A DNA stretch of 64,000 nt from Collimonas humicola (GTDB lineage: Bacteria; Pseudomonadota; Gammaproteobacteria; Burkholderiales; Burkholderiaceae_D), in NCBI RefSeq assembly GCF_018304945.1, contig NZ_JAGQEE010000005.1:248001-312000 (forward strand), written 5' to 3'. The notes below the pieces were generated by a model. The model did no database searches, had not been told where the DNA came from, and was given only the letters and a program-made list of their open reading frames with translations. Position numbers and translations under genes: made by a program. Numbering within the stretch: the stretch's first letter is position 1; each line of letters opens with the position of its first letter. Of the stretch, positions 15,001 to 18,776 are shown in pieces.

Positions 15001-16016
15001 CACGAGGGGAGCATGGGAAGCGTCAGGTAGCGCTCGAAACCGGCACTGCCGCCTCGTCTTCAGTTGAAGTGGATGCGCTGCCCCAGAACGCTGCGGCCGA
15101 GGACGAACTGCAAGGAAACCAAGAGTGGTTCAGTCTGGAGGCTACGCCGAACCAGGCGCTGCAAGACGCTGAGGGCAGCGCTGACGAGGGCGATGAAATG
15201 GCCAGGCAGTACTGGATCGGCCATCTGCAAGACATCGCCGACTCTAGCTTCCTGCTCGCGCCGGCGCTGTTGCCCGAGTATGTCGGACAGGATGCCGCCG
15301 AGGAGCTGCCGGCACACTTCGTCTCCGATTCGCTCGGACGCGAGTTGACCCGCTCCCTGCAACGCTGCACCCAATTGCATCGGATTGAAGTGGAAACCCT
15401 GATCGCGGCGGCCTGGGCCATCCTGATCAACCGTTACACGAAGGTGCGTTGCTCTCAATTCGGTATCTTGAAGGCATTCACACCTGGGCCGAACGCCGCC
15501 ACAGGGTCCGATGCAGACAGCCATGAGCCGTTGCACAATTTTGTGCCGGTCAGGATCTGCACGGCCGGTCGCGAAAAAATTGCGGGCTGGCTGACCGGTT
15601 TGCAGCGCAATCTGAATCGCAAGCGTATTTACGCCCATGTGCCGATCCATCGGATTGAAAGCTGGATCGGCGTCGAGAGCCTGTTCGACAACGCGATTGC
15701 CTTCGAGAAGAGCCACGGGCCGCAAGCCGATGCGACTGCAGTTGCAGCGCTTGCAACTGTGAGCCGAGCGCCATTGCCGGCCTGCGTCGCCATGAAGCTG
15801 ACGGTAACTATCCACAGCGACGCGCTGGACTTTAACCTGACTTATCGCTCGGCAAAAGCGGAAGACGAAAAGCTCAGCACGCTGCTCGATCATTTTCAGG
15901 TGCTGCTGGAAGGTCTGGCCGCTAATCCGGAAAAGACCCCGGCAGCCCTGACTATGCGCACCAAGCGCGAGAGCCGGGAAACTTTCTGGAAAACCATGGA
16001 CAAGGTGAATCGATGA
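3..16016 (+). CDS. trans-AT polyketide synthase, 5' end missing
   Basis: Large modular PKS open at the left edge; 5337 codons are visible (residue 1 = codon at 3). Visible order: KS1 (1-316; Cys52, His187, His233), DH1 (505-800; His536, Asp714), KR1 (about 1066-1290; Tyr1213), ACP1 (Ser1379); KS2 (1468-1910; Cys1642), DH2 (2078-2356; His2110), ACP2a (Ser2441), ACP2b (Ser2559), a degenerate ACP; KS3 (2770-3216; Cys2938), DH3 (3418-3703), KR3 (about 3950-4130; Tyr4100), ACP3 (Ser4291); KS4 (4401-4821; Cys4568), then a C-terminal half condensation domain (about 5065-5300). No AT, MT, ER or TE domain is seen. Together with the separate AT gene downstream this marks a trans-AT system. It elongates and processes an ACP-bound chain in the cytoplasm. 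KS4 has no ACP after it. The stop overlaps the next gene's ATG (ATGA). The family call is sure; the product is unknown. Confidence 0.97.
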   Translation, partial: GVFNHDYKELQERDEPLIEAHNSTGTATAMIANRVSHYFDFRGPSIPIDTACSSSLNAIHSAIQAMEFGDCEMALAGGINLLLTPTRHISFSKMGMLSPTGTCKTFDDSADGYVRGEGAGLLLLKPLDKALSDGDSIYGVIKGSAVNHCGATYTLTYPSPRAQAEVIVAAHERAGIPVDSVGYIEAHGTGTPKGDPIEFEGLLTAFQTLADKQDIHLGNAFCGLSSVKTNIGHLEAAAGVAGAIKVLMAFKHRTLPALHDFTTLNSKISINETPFYILGETREWAQVDKNKDQPRRAGVSSFGFGGTNAHLVLEEAPPSQHSQKALPSQSKRPSYLIALSAKSSEALLQKQKDISAWLRDDAGQSDLLDISATLLTRREHFQHRFSCIAANVQELIEKLGQSIAIDAGASSVTGQGQKSPAPDAVQAGQKLLKQLSAKPRLKGAKYPAALQQLADLYAEGVDLPWVALFGEAVVKPVSLPTYPFSRDSFWIAESDDRGDADQRQALHPALQRNVSMIGTQRYASTFTGKEFFLADHVIKTQPVLPGVVYLEMVRAAIVDALGADAGSVQLSDVLWMRPLEVGGEPVSVHVKLWPESADSAGVGRQGGTGLAFQVTSAEIGALPQIYCRGSVDIVSAANLAALDIAALKRACDGQVYSAEQCYRSLANLGLNYGPAQQAIAQLHSGTHQCIAQLSLPAQLVAGSEPYVIHPSTADAALQAAVAFVAGVEIGDASATTFLPFALDRLDVYHRCTSAMHAWVRYAPGHSADASSKKIDIDVIDADGSGQGRICLAFRGLSIRPMAADASFAPPTAPSFEARLSPELQQSLYTPVWTTQPIAGAASEEAIDHLLLVGDPNDASWLTQQLRTSSQFASTRIEHLYFGSEVAVEDAGALHVRPGRLEDYEAAVAALASRGGKLDHVLLIAPRLTSDIAQIASDSPDSPVGKIAQNLFALVKAMMRGTKRAKFLHLVSRQPQRPEYQGLSGLYKTLRIEKPSYSGRVVQCDLAELPAQRLAELVFKEFHAADKDVDVSYSDDVRSVRKFRQLDANSLPPATSADLKASLRKEGVYLITGGMGALGLLFARHLCERYQATVFLTGRSAPTEQHRLTLNELSSLGGHASFLTCDVVNRDDVRRAIDSIHAAGHQLNGVIHSAGVIEDDFILRKSPESFARVVAPKTLGTWHLDIETRDEPLDFFALFSSVTGVLGNIGQCDYGFGNAFEDYFAHQRDTLRRQASRHGKTLSINWPYWKEGGMRLTDKEEENLHRSFGLVPLLSAQGIEIFEYALTQPNSQLVVMPGDAAKVQEVLGVVATAMPVAAVVAAAMPAKMHSAPYAHSQSPVAAGDLSTAVARYLAALFAAQLQISSDFELTRSFREYGFDSIVMIDLVNSMEKKFGSLPKTLFFEHQTLGELTAFFIEHHAESCRAIVQAELGGKMIDAAGPVRSESAAMDAPATLSAADSTFSAAAEHDDVAIIGLSGRYPEAESLEQFWENLKFGRDCVVEIPSDRWDIETTFQPGPAVIGKTYSKWGGFLKGVDQFDPLFFNISPKEAENMDPNERLFLETAALTIEDAGYTADKLVSPLGVRENPVGVYVGLMWGDYQLHGVEGQPHTWATPHSFYWAVANRVSHYFNFSGPSITIDTACSSSLTAIHLACAAIRAGEIGVAIAGAVNLSLHINKYNLLSDMHFLSTDGRCRSFGEGGDGYVPGEGVGAVLLKSLARARADGDHIYGIIRGTSVNHGGKTSGFTVPNPKRQAMLVQDALQAAGVNPRHISYLEAHGTGTSLGDPIEIAGLNKAFAQQEHQYCAIGSVKSNIGHLEAASGIAGLTKILLQMKHRTLAPSIQSDVLNPYIDFKNCPFRVQRTLQEWSRPWLDVTDQDGSTRRMELPRLAGISSFGAGGSNAHLIVEEYTESESANDQDRDRPALITLSARKEAALKAMAENLAAFVEANPELSLQDAAYTLQTGRVAMEHRLAVVALRGAQLVAALRAYVNSSSSGTDTDLFSGHRDQAKAAASAPPVAQWLAQGDLPQLAKAWVSGHAVEWAQLHAPQARKRLSLPGYVYQRQRYWVTKPGVVATSAALHPLIDSNVSTLEEQTFRKTFRAEEFFLRDHQLGSNRILPGVAYLEMALAAGRLGSSEPVCALRDVQWLKPIFVNEGSSSFDIGLIPAADGVHFEIYQAHGDTRQIYSQGMLEFGASPLSTSAGMVDLHAIIGRCQMQSREAIAAAFTQMGFNFGPSFQVFDVLHFNADEALAQLSQPTQLAMPAVQGFTLPPALLDGAVRTALGIGGLGFALRGVHAPVRLQRIEVLLPIVGSCFAHARRANVEARHADQHSYDIDLLDAAGRVLARIEQLVIQAAPSLGLSRSPAKVSEPVRRAAIAAITAATPASAQPRLSVATSGSDNPEALQAAVVTHLVGLLSTVTKVPAEQIDPKSALENYGIDSVMILALTEKLHPTFGEVPKTLFYEYQDLHSLSEYFLDSHTEQVRGLAAVSPVLAAAPALQLTPQPMPQPIDAISAPAGQEAQQAAVVAHLVELLSTVTKVPAEQIDPKSALENYGIDSVMILTLTEKLHPTFGEVPKTLFYEYQDLHSLSEYFLDSHAEQVRSLAATSSNHQSAPSPQPETIVVEVADLGPAALRSRLFVCLRETLGDDARNCTDTTALAEWPIDPISHVRLMHALRQEFGGIDIGPMYRHATLDDWAAAIWAAAPQPVGRAVTATVGVSTDADTAAPPSAVRTTGTTGTTASAPGFSRFSTRFAQAGGTAMSASHQDQEIAIIGLSGRYPGARNVEEFWQNLSAGRDSITEIPLSRWDHQKHYHPDRNAKGQVYSKWGGFIDDIDQFDAGFFSISPREAEITDPQERLFLQTAWECLEDACYTRQALKDRDVGVFVGVMWGHYEAIDVSEQQRKYGRPAALSSSIANRVSYFLNLNGPSVALDTMCSSSLTAIHLASQAIRNGDCQMAIAGGVNLIVHPLKYQLLAQGQFLSTDGRCRAFGDGGDGYVPGEGVGAVLLKPLRQAIEDGDQIHAVIKASAVNHGGKTNGYTVPNQVAQSNVIGKALRRAGWHPSSIDYIEAHGTGTSLGDPIEIAGLSKAFNSAAQDMEKQARGGDVGDGGSSVTAQSCRIGSVKTNIGHLESAAGMAALTKILLQMRHRRIAPSLHSTLLNTNIDFAKTPFRVVQALEDWHAPARPGASGKPASRRAGISSFGAGGANAHVLIEEYEAAAAITMQHVPASLPQPLLFVLSADSEERLTLYIDRVLAFLVQHQQGGSTLDLRSLAYSSLIGREAMNERLAVVISSLDDLIDALAQYRQGVVVNQVQRGSVKKHSEKLDAILDETQRDAMVRSLLQDKRLPQLAKAWVSLLDIEWSRYADLLFAADPASARSTSTASVRRLSFPVMPFLTKRHWVEEKPAATDAIRHDALHPLLDRNVSTLTQQRYAKLLTGQEFYLRDHIVEAGQKRVILPGVTYLEMARAAGELAMGEEWSVDRIRNLIWIQPVEIKDAPEEVTVTLTQVDDAVEFDITRSATKDVSVEGELHYRRRDEAVADEWLDLDALRSRGVIEADKQAIYDSFRRMGFHYGSSYQVTETRYRMTDGALSRLRLPEFLWHDAMAFCLHPSLFDGALRTCLAIGSESLDATVPLVPFALGELEIRHPLTEECYAYATAVVDAEMQADPHSGLRKYNIVVTDSDGRVLIKLWNFSARQLIKAEPQASRALQYYGYDWLETSALPALASTLSGRTILVIADDTSLAETLSLRFASSANVVLAQPGAAFAKLGERHYRFDPASAHSYTELLTHLASQDLRPSHIAHYLQDVQDFTAAVDHDDVQSLRRGILSMRHLFNALEQAMLGQSVRCAYVFEATREAIQPQHDAISGYARSLLTINHRFELFTLRSDHAETAELAAALQSEFDASGTLTGLEIAHWNGRRYLRSLTPFDPSGMGMAQNALPLKSRGVYLITGGAGKLGLVLARYLATHYQARLILSGRSERLHDEALAQIEALRAVGAEVHYHCSNIAQAGQADALLAVAKQVYGRLDGVLHCAGVASDTLITQLDEMAFADLLAPKIDGLLALDRATRSEPLDFFVNFSSVSAMLGDLGSGAYAVANRFMDSHAVWRDALCRQGQRFGKSLSIGWPLWATGGMKISLEDASLFNFSGMSALTEDEGIEAFERLLRGDMQQVLLAVGDAAKIGRALRVQGAVGSHAEPAPAIAQAAPRALPIKTVLTMASTTRTVGDHNMTALPSGSSSGAIVVNTSDQQGRAEHYIKERLAIVVKVAASDIAAHTTFEQLGMDSVMLMELRNSLTQDFPGLPKTALFEYDTPARLAQYLMQQHADALRTCLGGLAPTAADETIATSLVSVSASVAAVASAASVTSAVAGPRPAALPVSGKRRATTIGAAAAADDAVAIIGLAGQFPQAADLGEFWSNLQQAKDCLSPIPEDRWPTTANGQRDARRDYCNKGGFLSDADRFDPAFFRMSQSEAAKTDPQLRVLLRAAWHAIEDAAYTPEALLPERVGVYVGAMNEDFTWIMSELYARTGEYQGPGSVVSELANRISFLMNFRGPSLTVSTACSSSLTAVHMARQSILGGECDMALAGGVNLSLHPSKYLMLQDMKVLSPDGQERTFDEAANGLVPSEGVGMVLLKRLSRALADGDQIYGVIRGSSISHAGTGAGQYLPNLKVLEETAVRSLRESGLRAEDLSYIESHGTGTELGDPIELKALANALRQSTSAERFCAIGTKANLGHMEAASGVCSLIKVLLSMKHGHLSPCAKLTSVNSSFEHEFSPFHFPREPQLWNVNQRGTRAAGINSFGMGGSNVFVVLESRDPATSRQNRAGAQVEPSIVVLSAKSEDRLRAYASALLAFLAHGDCEAWSTADFSDMAYSSQIGRSAFEHRLAIVATDRLELIAKVNKYLQSGPVAALGIFADGARSPDGLPDLLAGNAGREFIDALLQSRQWDKLASIWTRGCAVDWPRLHLNASRRRVSFPAYPFDTIRCDLGDAGARGEHGKRQVALETGTAASSSVEVDALPQNAAAEDELQGNQEWFSLEATPNQALQDAEGSADEGDEMARQYWIGHLQDIADSSFLLAPALLPEYVGQDAAEELPAHFVSDSLGRELTRSLQRCTQLHRIEVETLIAAAWAILINRYTKVRCSQFGILKAFTPGPNAATGSDADSHEPLHNFVPVRICTAGREKIAGWLTGLQRNLNRKRIYAHVPIHRIESWIGVESLFDNAIAFEKSHGPQADATAVAALATVSRAPLPACVAMKLTVTIHSDALDFNLTYRSAKAEDEKLSTLLDHFQVLLEGLAANPEKTPAALTMRTKRESRETFWKTMDKVNR
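7252..7811 (+). repeat. near-identical tandem ACP domains in PKS module 2
   Basis: Two copies, 7252-7457 and 7606-7811, are offset by 354 bp (118 codons). By eye I count eight base differences over the 206 nt. Each encodes an ACP core with the phosphopantetheine Ser in a GIDSV motif (codons at 7323 and 7677). Tandem ACPs are common in trans-AT PKSs. Identity this high at DNA level, including synonymous sites, suggests recent duplication or gene conversion. Confidence 0.9.
7885..8110 (+). other. degenerate third ACP-like domain, no phosphopantetheine Ser
   Basis: A stretch of about 75 residues after the twin ACPs has the helical pattern of a carrier protein (RLMHALRQEFG after the motif, then a TLDDWAAAIW end). 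The GxDS motif reads PIDPIS: the position expected for the modified Ser is Pro (codon 8001). It should not be phosphopantetheinylated at that site. It may act as a spacer or docking element before KS3. The assignment rests on pattern only. Confidence 0.55.
15195..15905 (+). other. C-terminal half of a condensation domain at the PKS end
   Basis: The last about 240 residues of the PKS match the C-terminal lobe of NRPS condensation domains: a QYWIGHL start, AAAWAILINRYTK, a VPVRI strand, WLTGLQRNLNRKR, then SLFDNAIAFEKS. The N-terminal lobe with HHxxxDG is absent; KS4 and a linker precede it directly. It is therefore unlikely to catalyse condensation alone and may be a docking or scaffold remnant facing the NRPS. 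Confidence 0.7.
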
Positions 16017-17062
16017 ATAGGAACGGAATGCATGTGTTCATGACGGGGGCGAACGGTTTCGTCGGTCTCAATATCGTCGCCGCGCTGGTGGCGGCAGGGC
16101 ATCGCGTCACTGCCTTTGTCCGGCCTGGATCGAACGTTTCCTATCTGGAGCCGTTCGGCGCCGACGGTGGCGGCAGCGTCGGCAGCGTTGATATCGTGCG
16201 CGGCGAACTAAGCGATCTCAGCGCGGTGGTGAAGGCGATGAGCGGCGCCCAAGGAGTGATCCACACCGCCGGCAACACCAGTTGCAACAAGCGCGACTGG
16301 CCGCTGCTGCAGGAGGTCAATGTGCAAGGCACACGCAACGTGGTCGACGCCGCTATCGCCAATAAGGTCCAGCGCATTGTGTATACCAGCACGACTTCCA
16401 CCATCGGAGCCTTCAAGGACGAAGCGCAGGTTGCGAATGAAGACACGGTGCTGAAGGGTTTCCGGGCGCGCAGTCCTTACGGGATCAGCAAGCAGATGGC
16501 CGAACAGGCTGTGCTCGATGCGCAGAAGCATGGCGTGGAATGCGTCATCCTCAATCCTGCCGAAGTGCTGGGCGCCTTTGATTACTCGATGCAATGGGGG
16601 CGGATGGTGCTGGCGGTATATCACAACCAGGTGCCTTTCATGCCGCCCGGCGGCGGCACCTTTTGCAGCGCCGCCGAAGTCGGACGGGCACACGTCAGCG
16701 CATTGACGCAGGGACGTTCCGGCGAGCGCTACATTCTCGGCGGCGACAACGTCAGCTACGAGCATTTCCTGACAGCCATCGCCAAGGTTCTGGGCCAGGT
16801 TTTCGACAAGCCGGACGTCAACTACACCTGGCTGTATGTCAAATCGGTTTTGCAAGAGAAGTTTCCATTGTTATTGTCCGGCAAGCCCATCGTCGAGCCT
16901 TACCGGATGCGGGTTTTCGGCGGCACGTATTATTTTGACAGCGCCAAGGCCGAGCGTGAGTTGTCTTATCGGCCGGTTTCACTCGAACAGATGCTGCATG
17001 ACTGTGTGCAGTGGTACCAACGTCACGGTTTCATCAGCAGACCAGCAGCAGTGATTAATTGA
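16013..17062 (+). CDS. extended SDR, NAD-dependent epimerase/dehydratase-like reductase
   Basis: A 349-aa extended short-chain dehydrogenase/reductase. It has an N-terminal Rossmann motif TGANGFVG and the catalytic pair in SPYGISK (YxxxK). The start at 16013 overlaps the PKS stop. An alternative ATG at 16028 has a better-placed AGGA and gives a protein five residues shorter. It is followed closely by the alpha-oxoamine synthase and free ACP genes. Extended SDRs reduce ketones or epimerise/dehydrate NDP-sugars; with an AOS next door, reduction of an amino-ketone to an amino-alcohol is the most attractive role. The bacterial ceramide reductase CerR is also annotated as this family. That role is inference; the family call is firm. 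Confidence 0.85.
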   Translation: MNRNGMHVFMTGANGFVGLNIVAALVAAGHRVTAFVRPGSNVSYLEPFGADGGGSVGSVDIVRGELSDLSAVVKAMSGAQGVIHTAGNTSCNKRDWPLLQEVNVQGTRNVVDAAIANKVQRIVYTSTTSTIGAFKDEAQVANEDTVLKGFRARSPYGISKQMAEQAVLDAQKHGVECVILNPAEVLGAFDYSMQWGRMVLAVYHNQVPFMPPGGGTFCSAAEVGRAHVSALTQGRSGERYILGGDNVSYEHFLTAIAKVLGQVFDKPDVNYTWLYVKSVLQEKFPLLLSGKPIVEPYRMRVFGGTYYFDSAKAERELSYRPVSLEQMLHDCVQWYQRHGFISRPAAVIN

Positions 17063-17096
17063 ACATTACCAACATCATTGAAACAGGGGAGACACG

Positions 17097-18368
17097 ATGG
17101 ATTCCAGAGCGCTAATCGAACTCGAACGGCAGCCATTCAAACAGCGGCTGGCCCAGCAGTATTCGGTTTACTTAAATGAAGTGGAGCAGGGCTTGATGTC
17201 CGGTCGGGAGGGCTTCGGTCCGGTCGATCGCCGGATGAAATACAAGGACTTGCACAGCGAAGTCTTTCACGACGTACTTATCTTCGGCTCCAATAGCTAT
17301 CTCGGCTTGTCGAACGATCCTTATGTGAAGCGCAAGGTGAAGGAGGCCGTCGAACAATACGGCATCGGCTCGGGCGGTTCGCCTGCCTTCTCCGGCTACA
17401 CCAAACAACACAAGGATCTCGAAAAGAGACTGGCCAGGCTGGCGGACCACGAGGACGCCGTGCTGCTCCCAGGCGGCTATATGGCAAACCTGTGCTGGGT
17501 CAACGGTTTGATGAACCGTAACGACGTCATCGTCTACGACAAGAACAGCCATGCCAGCGTCATCAATGCGATCAAAATGACGAGTGTGCCGTTTTATACA
17601 TTCGATCCCGAGAAACTCGATGAATTTGAGACGCTCCTGAAGCGGATCAAACAGCGTTCGAAGGCGGACGTGCAGATTTTCTCGACGGTTGAAGGGGTTC
17701 GCTCGATCGACGGTTCGATCATCGAACTGAAGCGCTATATCGAGATTTGCAAGGCCCATGACGTCATCACCATCCTGGATGACGCTCACGGACTGGGTAC
17801 GGTCGGCAAGTACGGTCGTGGCACCCTGGAATACCTGGATCTTCTGGGTCAGGTCGATCTGCGCATGTCCACCTGCAGCAAGGCAATCGGCGCGCAGGGT
17901 GCTTTCGTCTCCGGCAGCAAGGAGCTGATCTTCTTGTTGAGGAATTTCTCCTATCCCTATTTATTCACTTCGGCGATGGCGCAGCCGACCATCGCAGCAA
18001 TTTCCGCCTCATTGGACATCATGGAAAACGAACCGGAACGCATCGAGATGCTGCATAAGAACGTGCGCTATATGCAGGATCAACTGGAAGCGGCGGGACT
18101 TCGCATCATTCGCGGCAAGTCAGGAATCATTCCGGTGTTCTTCGATGAGGATGGCGTGGTGCGCAAGATCAATCGCGCCCTGTACCGGCGCGGACTGTTC
18201 GCCAACATCATGGAATACCCGATGGTGCCGCCCGGACTGGAGCGCTTGCGACTGTCGGTGATGGCGACCCACACGCGCGAGGAAATCGACACAGCCGTAT
18301 CGCTCATTGTGGAAACGGCATGTGAATTTGGCGCTTTGCAAAATAACACCACTTTGGAGAATGCATGA
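17097..18368 (+). CDS. PLP-dependent alpha-oxoamine synthase (Spt/AONS/KBL family)
   Basis: A 423-aa fold-type I PLP enzyme, usual length for the family. Visible motifs: SNSYLGLS near the N-terminus, GSGGSPAFSG, DKNSHASV (His stacking on PLP), LDDAHGLG (Asp/His pair) and STCSKAIG with the Schiff-base Lys262. The family condenses an amino acid decarboxylatively with an acyl thioester, giving an alpha-amino ketone, as in serine palmitoyltransferase, 8-amino-7-oxononanoate synthase and Gly C-acetyltransferase. A strong AGGGGAG RBS lies at 17085-17091. The stop overlaps the start of a free ACP gene, which suggests an ACP-bound acyl donor. Biotin or threonine catabolism roles are unlikely in this context. 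The amino acid used cannot be read from the sequence. Confidence 0.9.
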   Translation: MDSRALIELERQPFKQRLAQQYSVYLNEVEQGLMSGREGFGPVDRRMKYKDLHSEVFHDVLIFGSNSYLGLSNDPYVKRKVKEAVEQYGIGSGGSPAFSGYTKQHKDLEKRLARLADHEDAVLLPGGYMANLCWVNGLMNRNDVIVYDKNSHASVINAIKMTSVPFYTFDPEKLDEFETLLKRIKQRSKADVQIFSTVEGVRSIDGSIIELKRYIEICKAHDVITILDDAHGLGTVGKYGRGTLEYLDLLGQVDLRMSTCSKAIGAQGAFVSGSKELIFLLRNFSYPYLFTSAMAQPTIAAISASLDIMENEPERIEMLHKNVRYMQDQLEAAGLRIIRGKSGIIPVFFDEDGVVRKINRALYRRGLFANIMEYPMVPPGLERLRLSVMATHTREEIDTAVSLIVETACEFGALQNNTTLENA

Positions 18369-18637
18369 TGAGCAAGAAAGAAGAAGTGTTGGAAACGCTG
18401 CTGGATGTCATCAACAACATCAAAAAAACCGGATTCACACGCGACTCGGTGGAGCCGGACTTCTATCTGGGCGGCGATCTTGGCGTCGATTCGAAGGAAA
18501 TGCTTGAAATCTGGTACGAGCTCGAACAGCGCTTGAATATCCGTGTGCAGGATGCGGAAAAGCGCGATCTGTACACCCTGGATGAGGTCATCAATCTTCT
18601 GGAAAGCAAACTGGTCCCGGTAGCGGCAGCCTTGTGA
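18365..18637 (+). CDS. free-standing acyl carrier protein
   Basis: A 90-aa discrete acyl carrier protein. The motif DLGVDSKEML carries the phosphopantetheine Ser, followed by an acidic helix and a DLYTLDEVINLLESK end. It overlaps the AOS stop. A second in-frame ATG at 18368 has the better distance to TTGGAG (18353-18358). Its probable job is to present an acyl chain to the neighbouring AOS, as AcpR is thought to do in Caulobacter sphingolipid synthesis. Alternatively it could load or carry an unusual extender. Modification by the PPTase at 39230 is likely. Confidence 0.9.
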   Translation: MMSKKEEVLETLLDVINNIKKTGFTRDSVEPDFYLGGDLGVDSKEMLEIWYELEQRLNIRVQDAEKRDLYTLDEVINLLESKLVPVAAAL

Positions 18638-18643
18638 TGCGAT

Positions 18644-18678
18644 GCAGGCAGGCGGTTCTCTAACCGCCGCCTGCCTGC
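18644..18678 (+). other. strong GC-rich hairpin after the ACP gene
   Basis: Left arm 18644-18657 pairs with 18662-18678 (three bases bulged on the right), with loop CTCT. No T-tract follows, so this is not a classical terminator. It lies in the only sizeable gap (140 bp) between the ACP and AT genes and could attenuate, process or stabilise the polycistronic mRNA. Confidence 0.6.
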
Positions 18679-18693
18679 GGCTGTAGCTAGCCA

Positions 18694-18734
18694 CTACGGC
18701 AATCCGCTACGGTAATCCAGTACAGCAATCCAAT
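18694..18734 (+). repeat. three imperfect 13-14 bp tandem repeats
   Basis: Three units in a row: 18694-18706, 18707-18720 and 18721-18734, with the shared core TAC(G/A)G(C/T)AATCC. They sit between the hairpin at 18644 and the AT gene. Function unknown; slipped-strand expansion or a protein-binding array are possible. Confidence 0.6.
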
Positions 18735-18776
18735 CCGGCAGACGCCATCGAAGAATCAAAACATGAGAGTGACGGC

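Noticed and set aside
17097-18368. Annotating the PLP enzyme as biotin-pathway BioF or threonine-catabolic Kbl
   Set aside because: No bio or tdh genes nearby; it is overlapped with a free ACP inside a PKS/NRPS operon, so only the broader alpha-oxoamine synthase call is supported.
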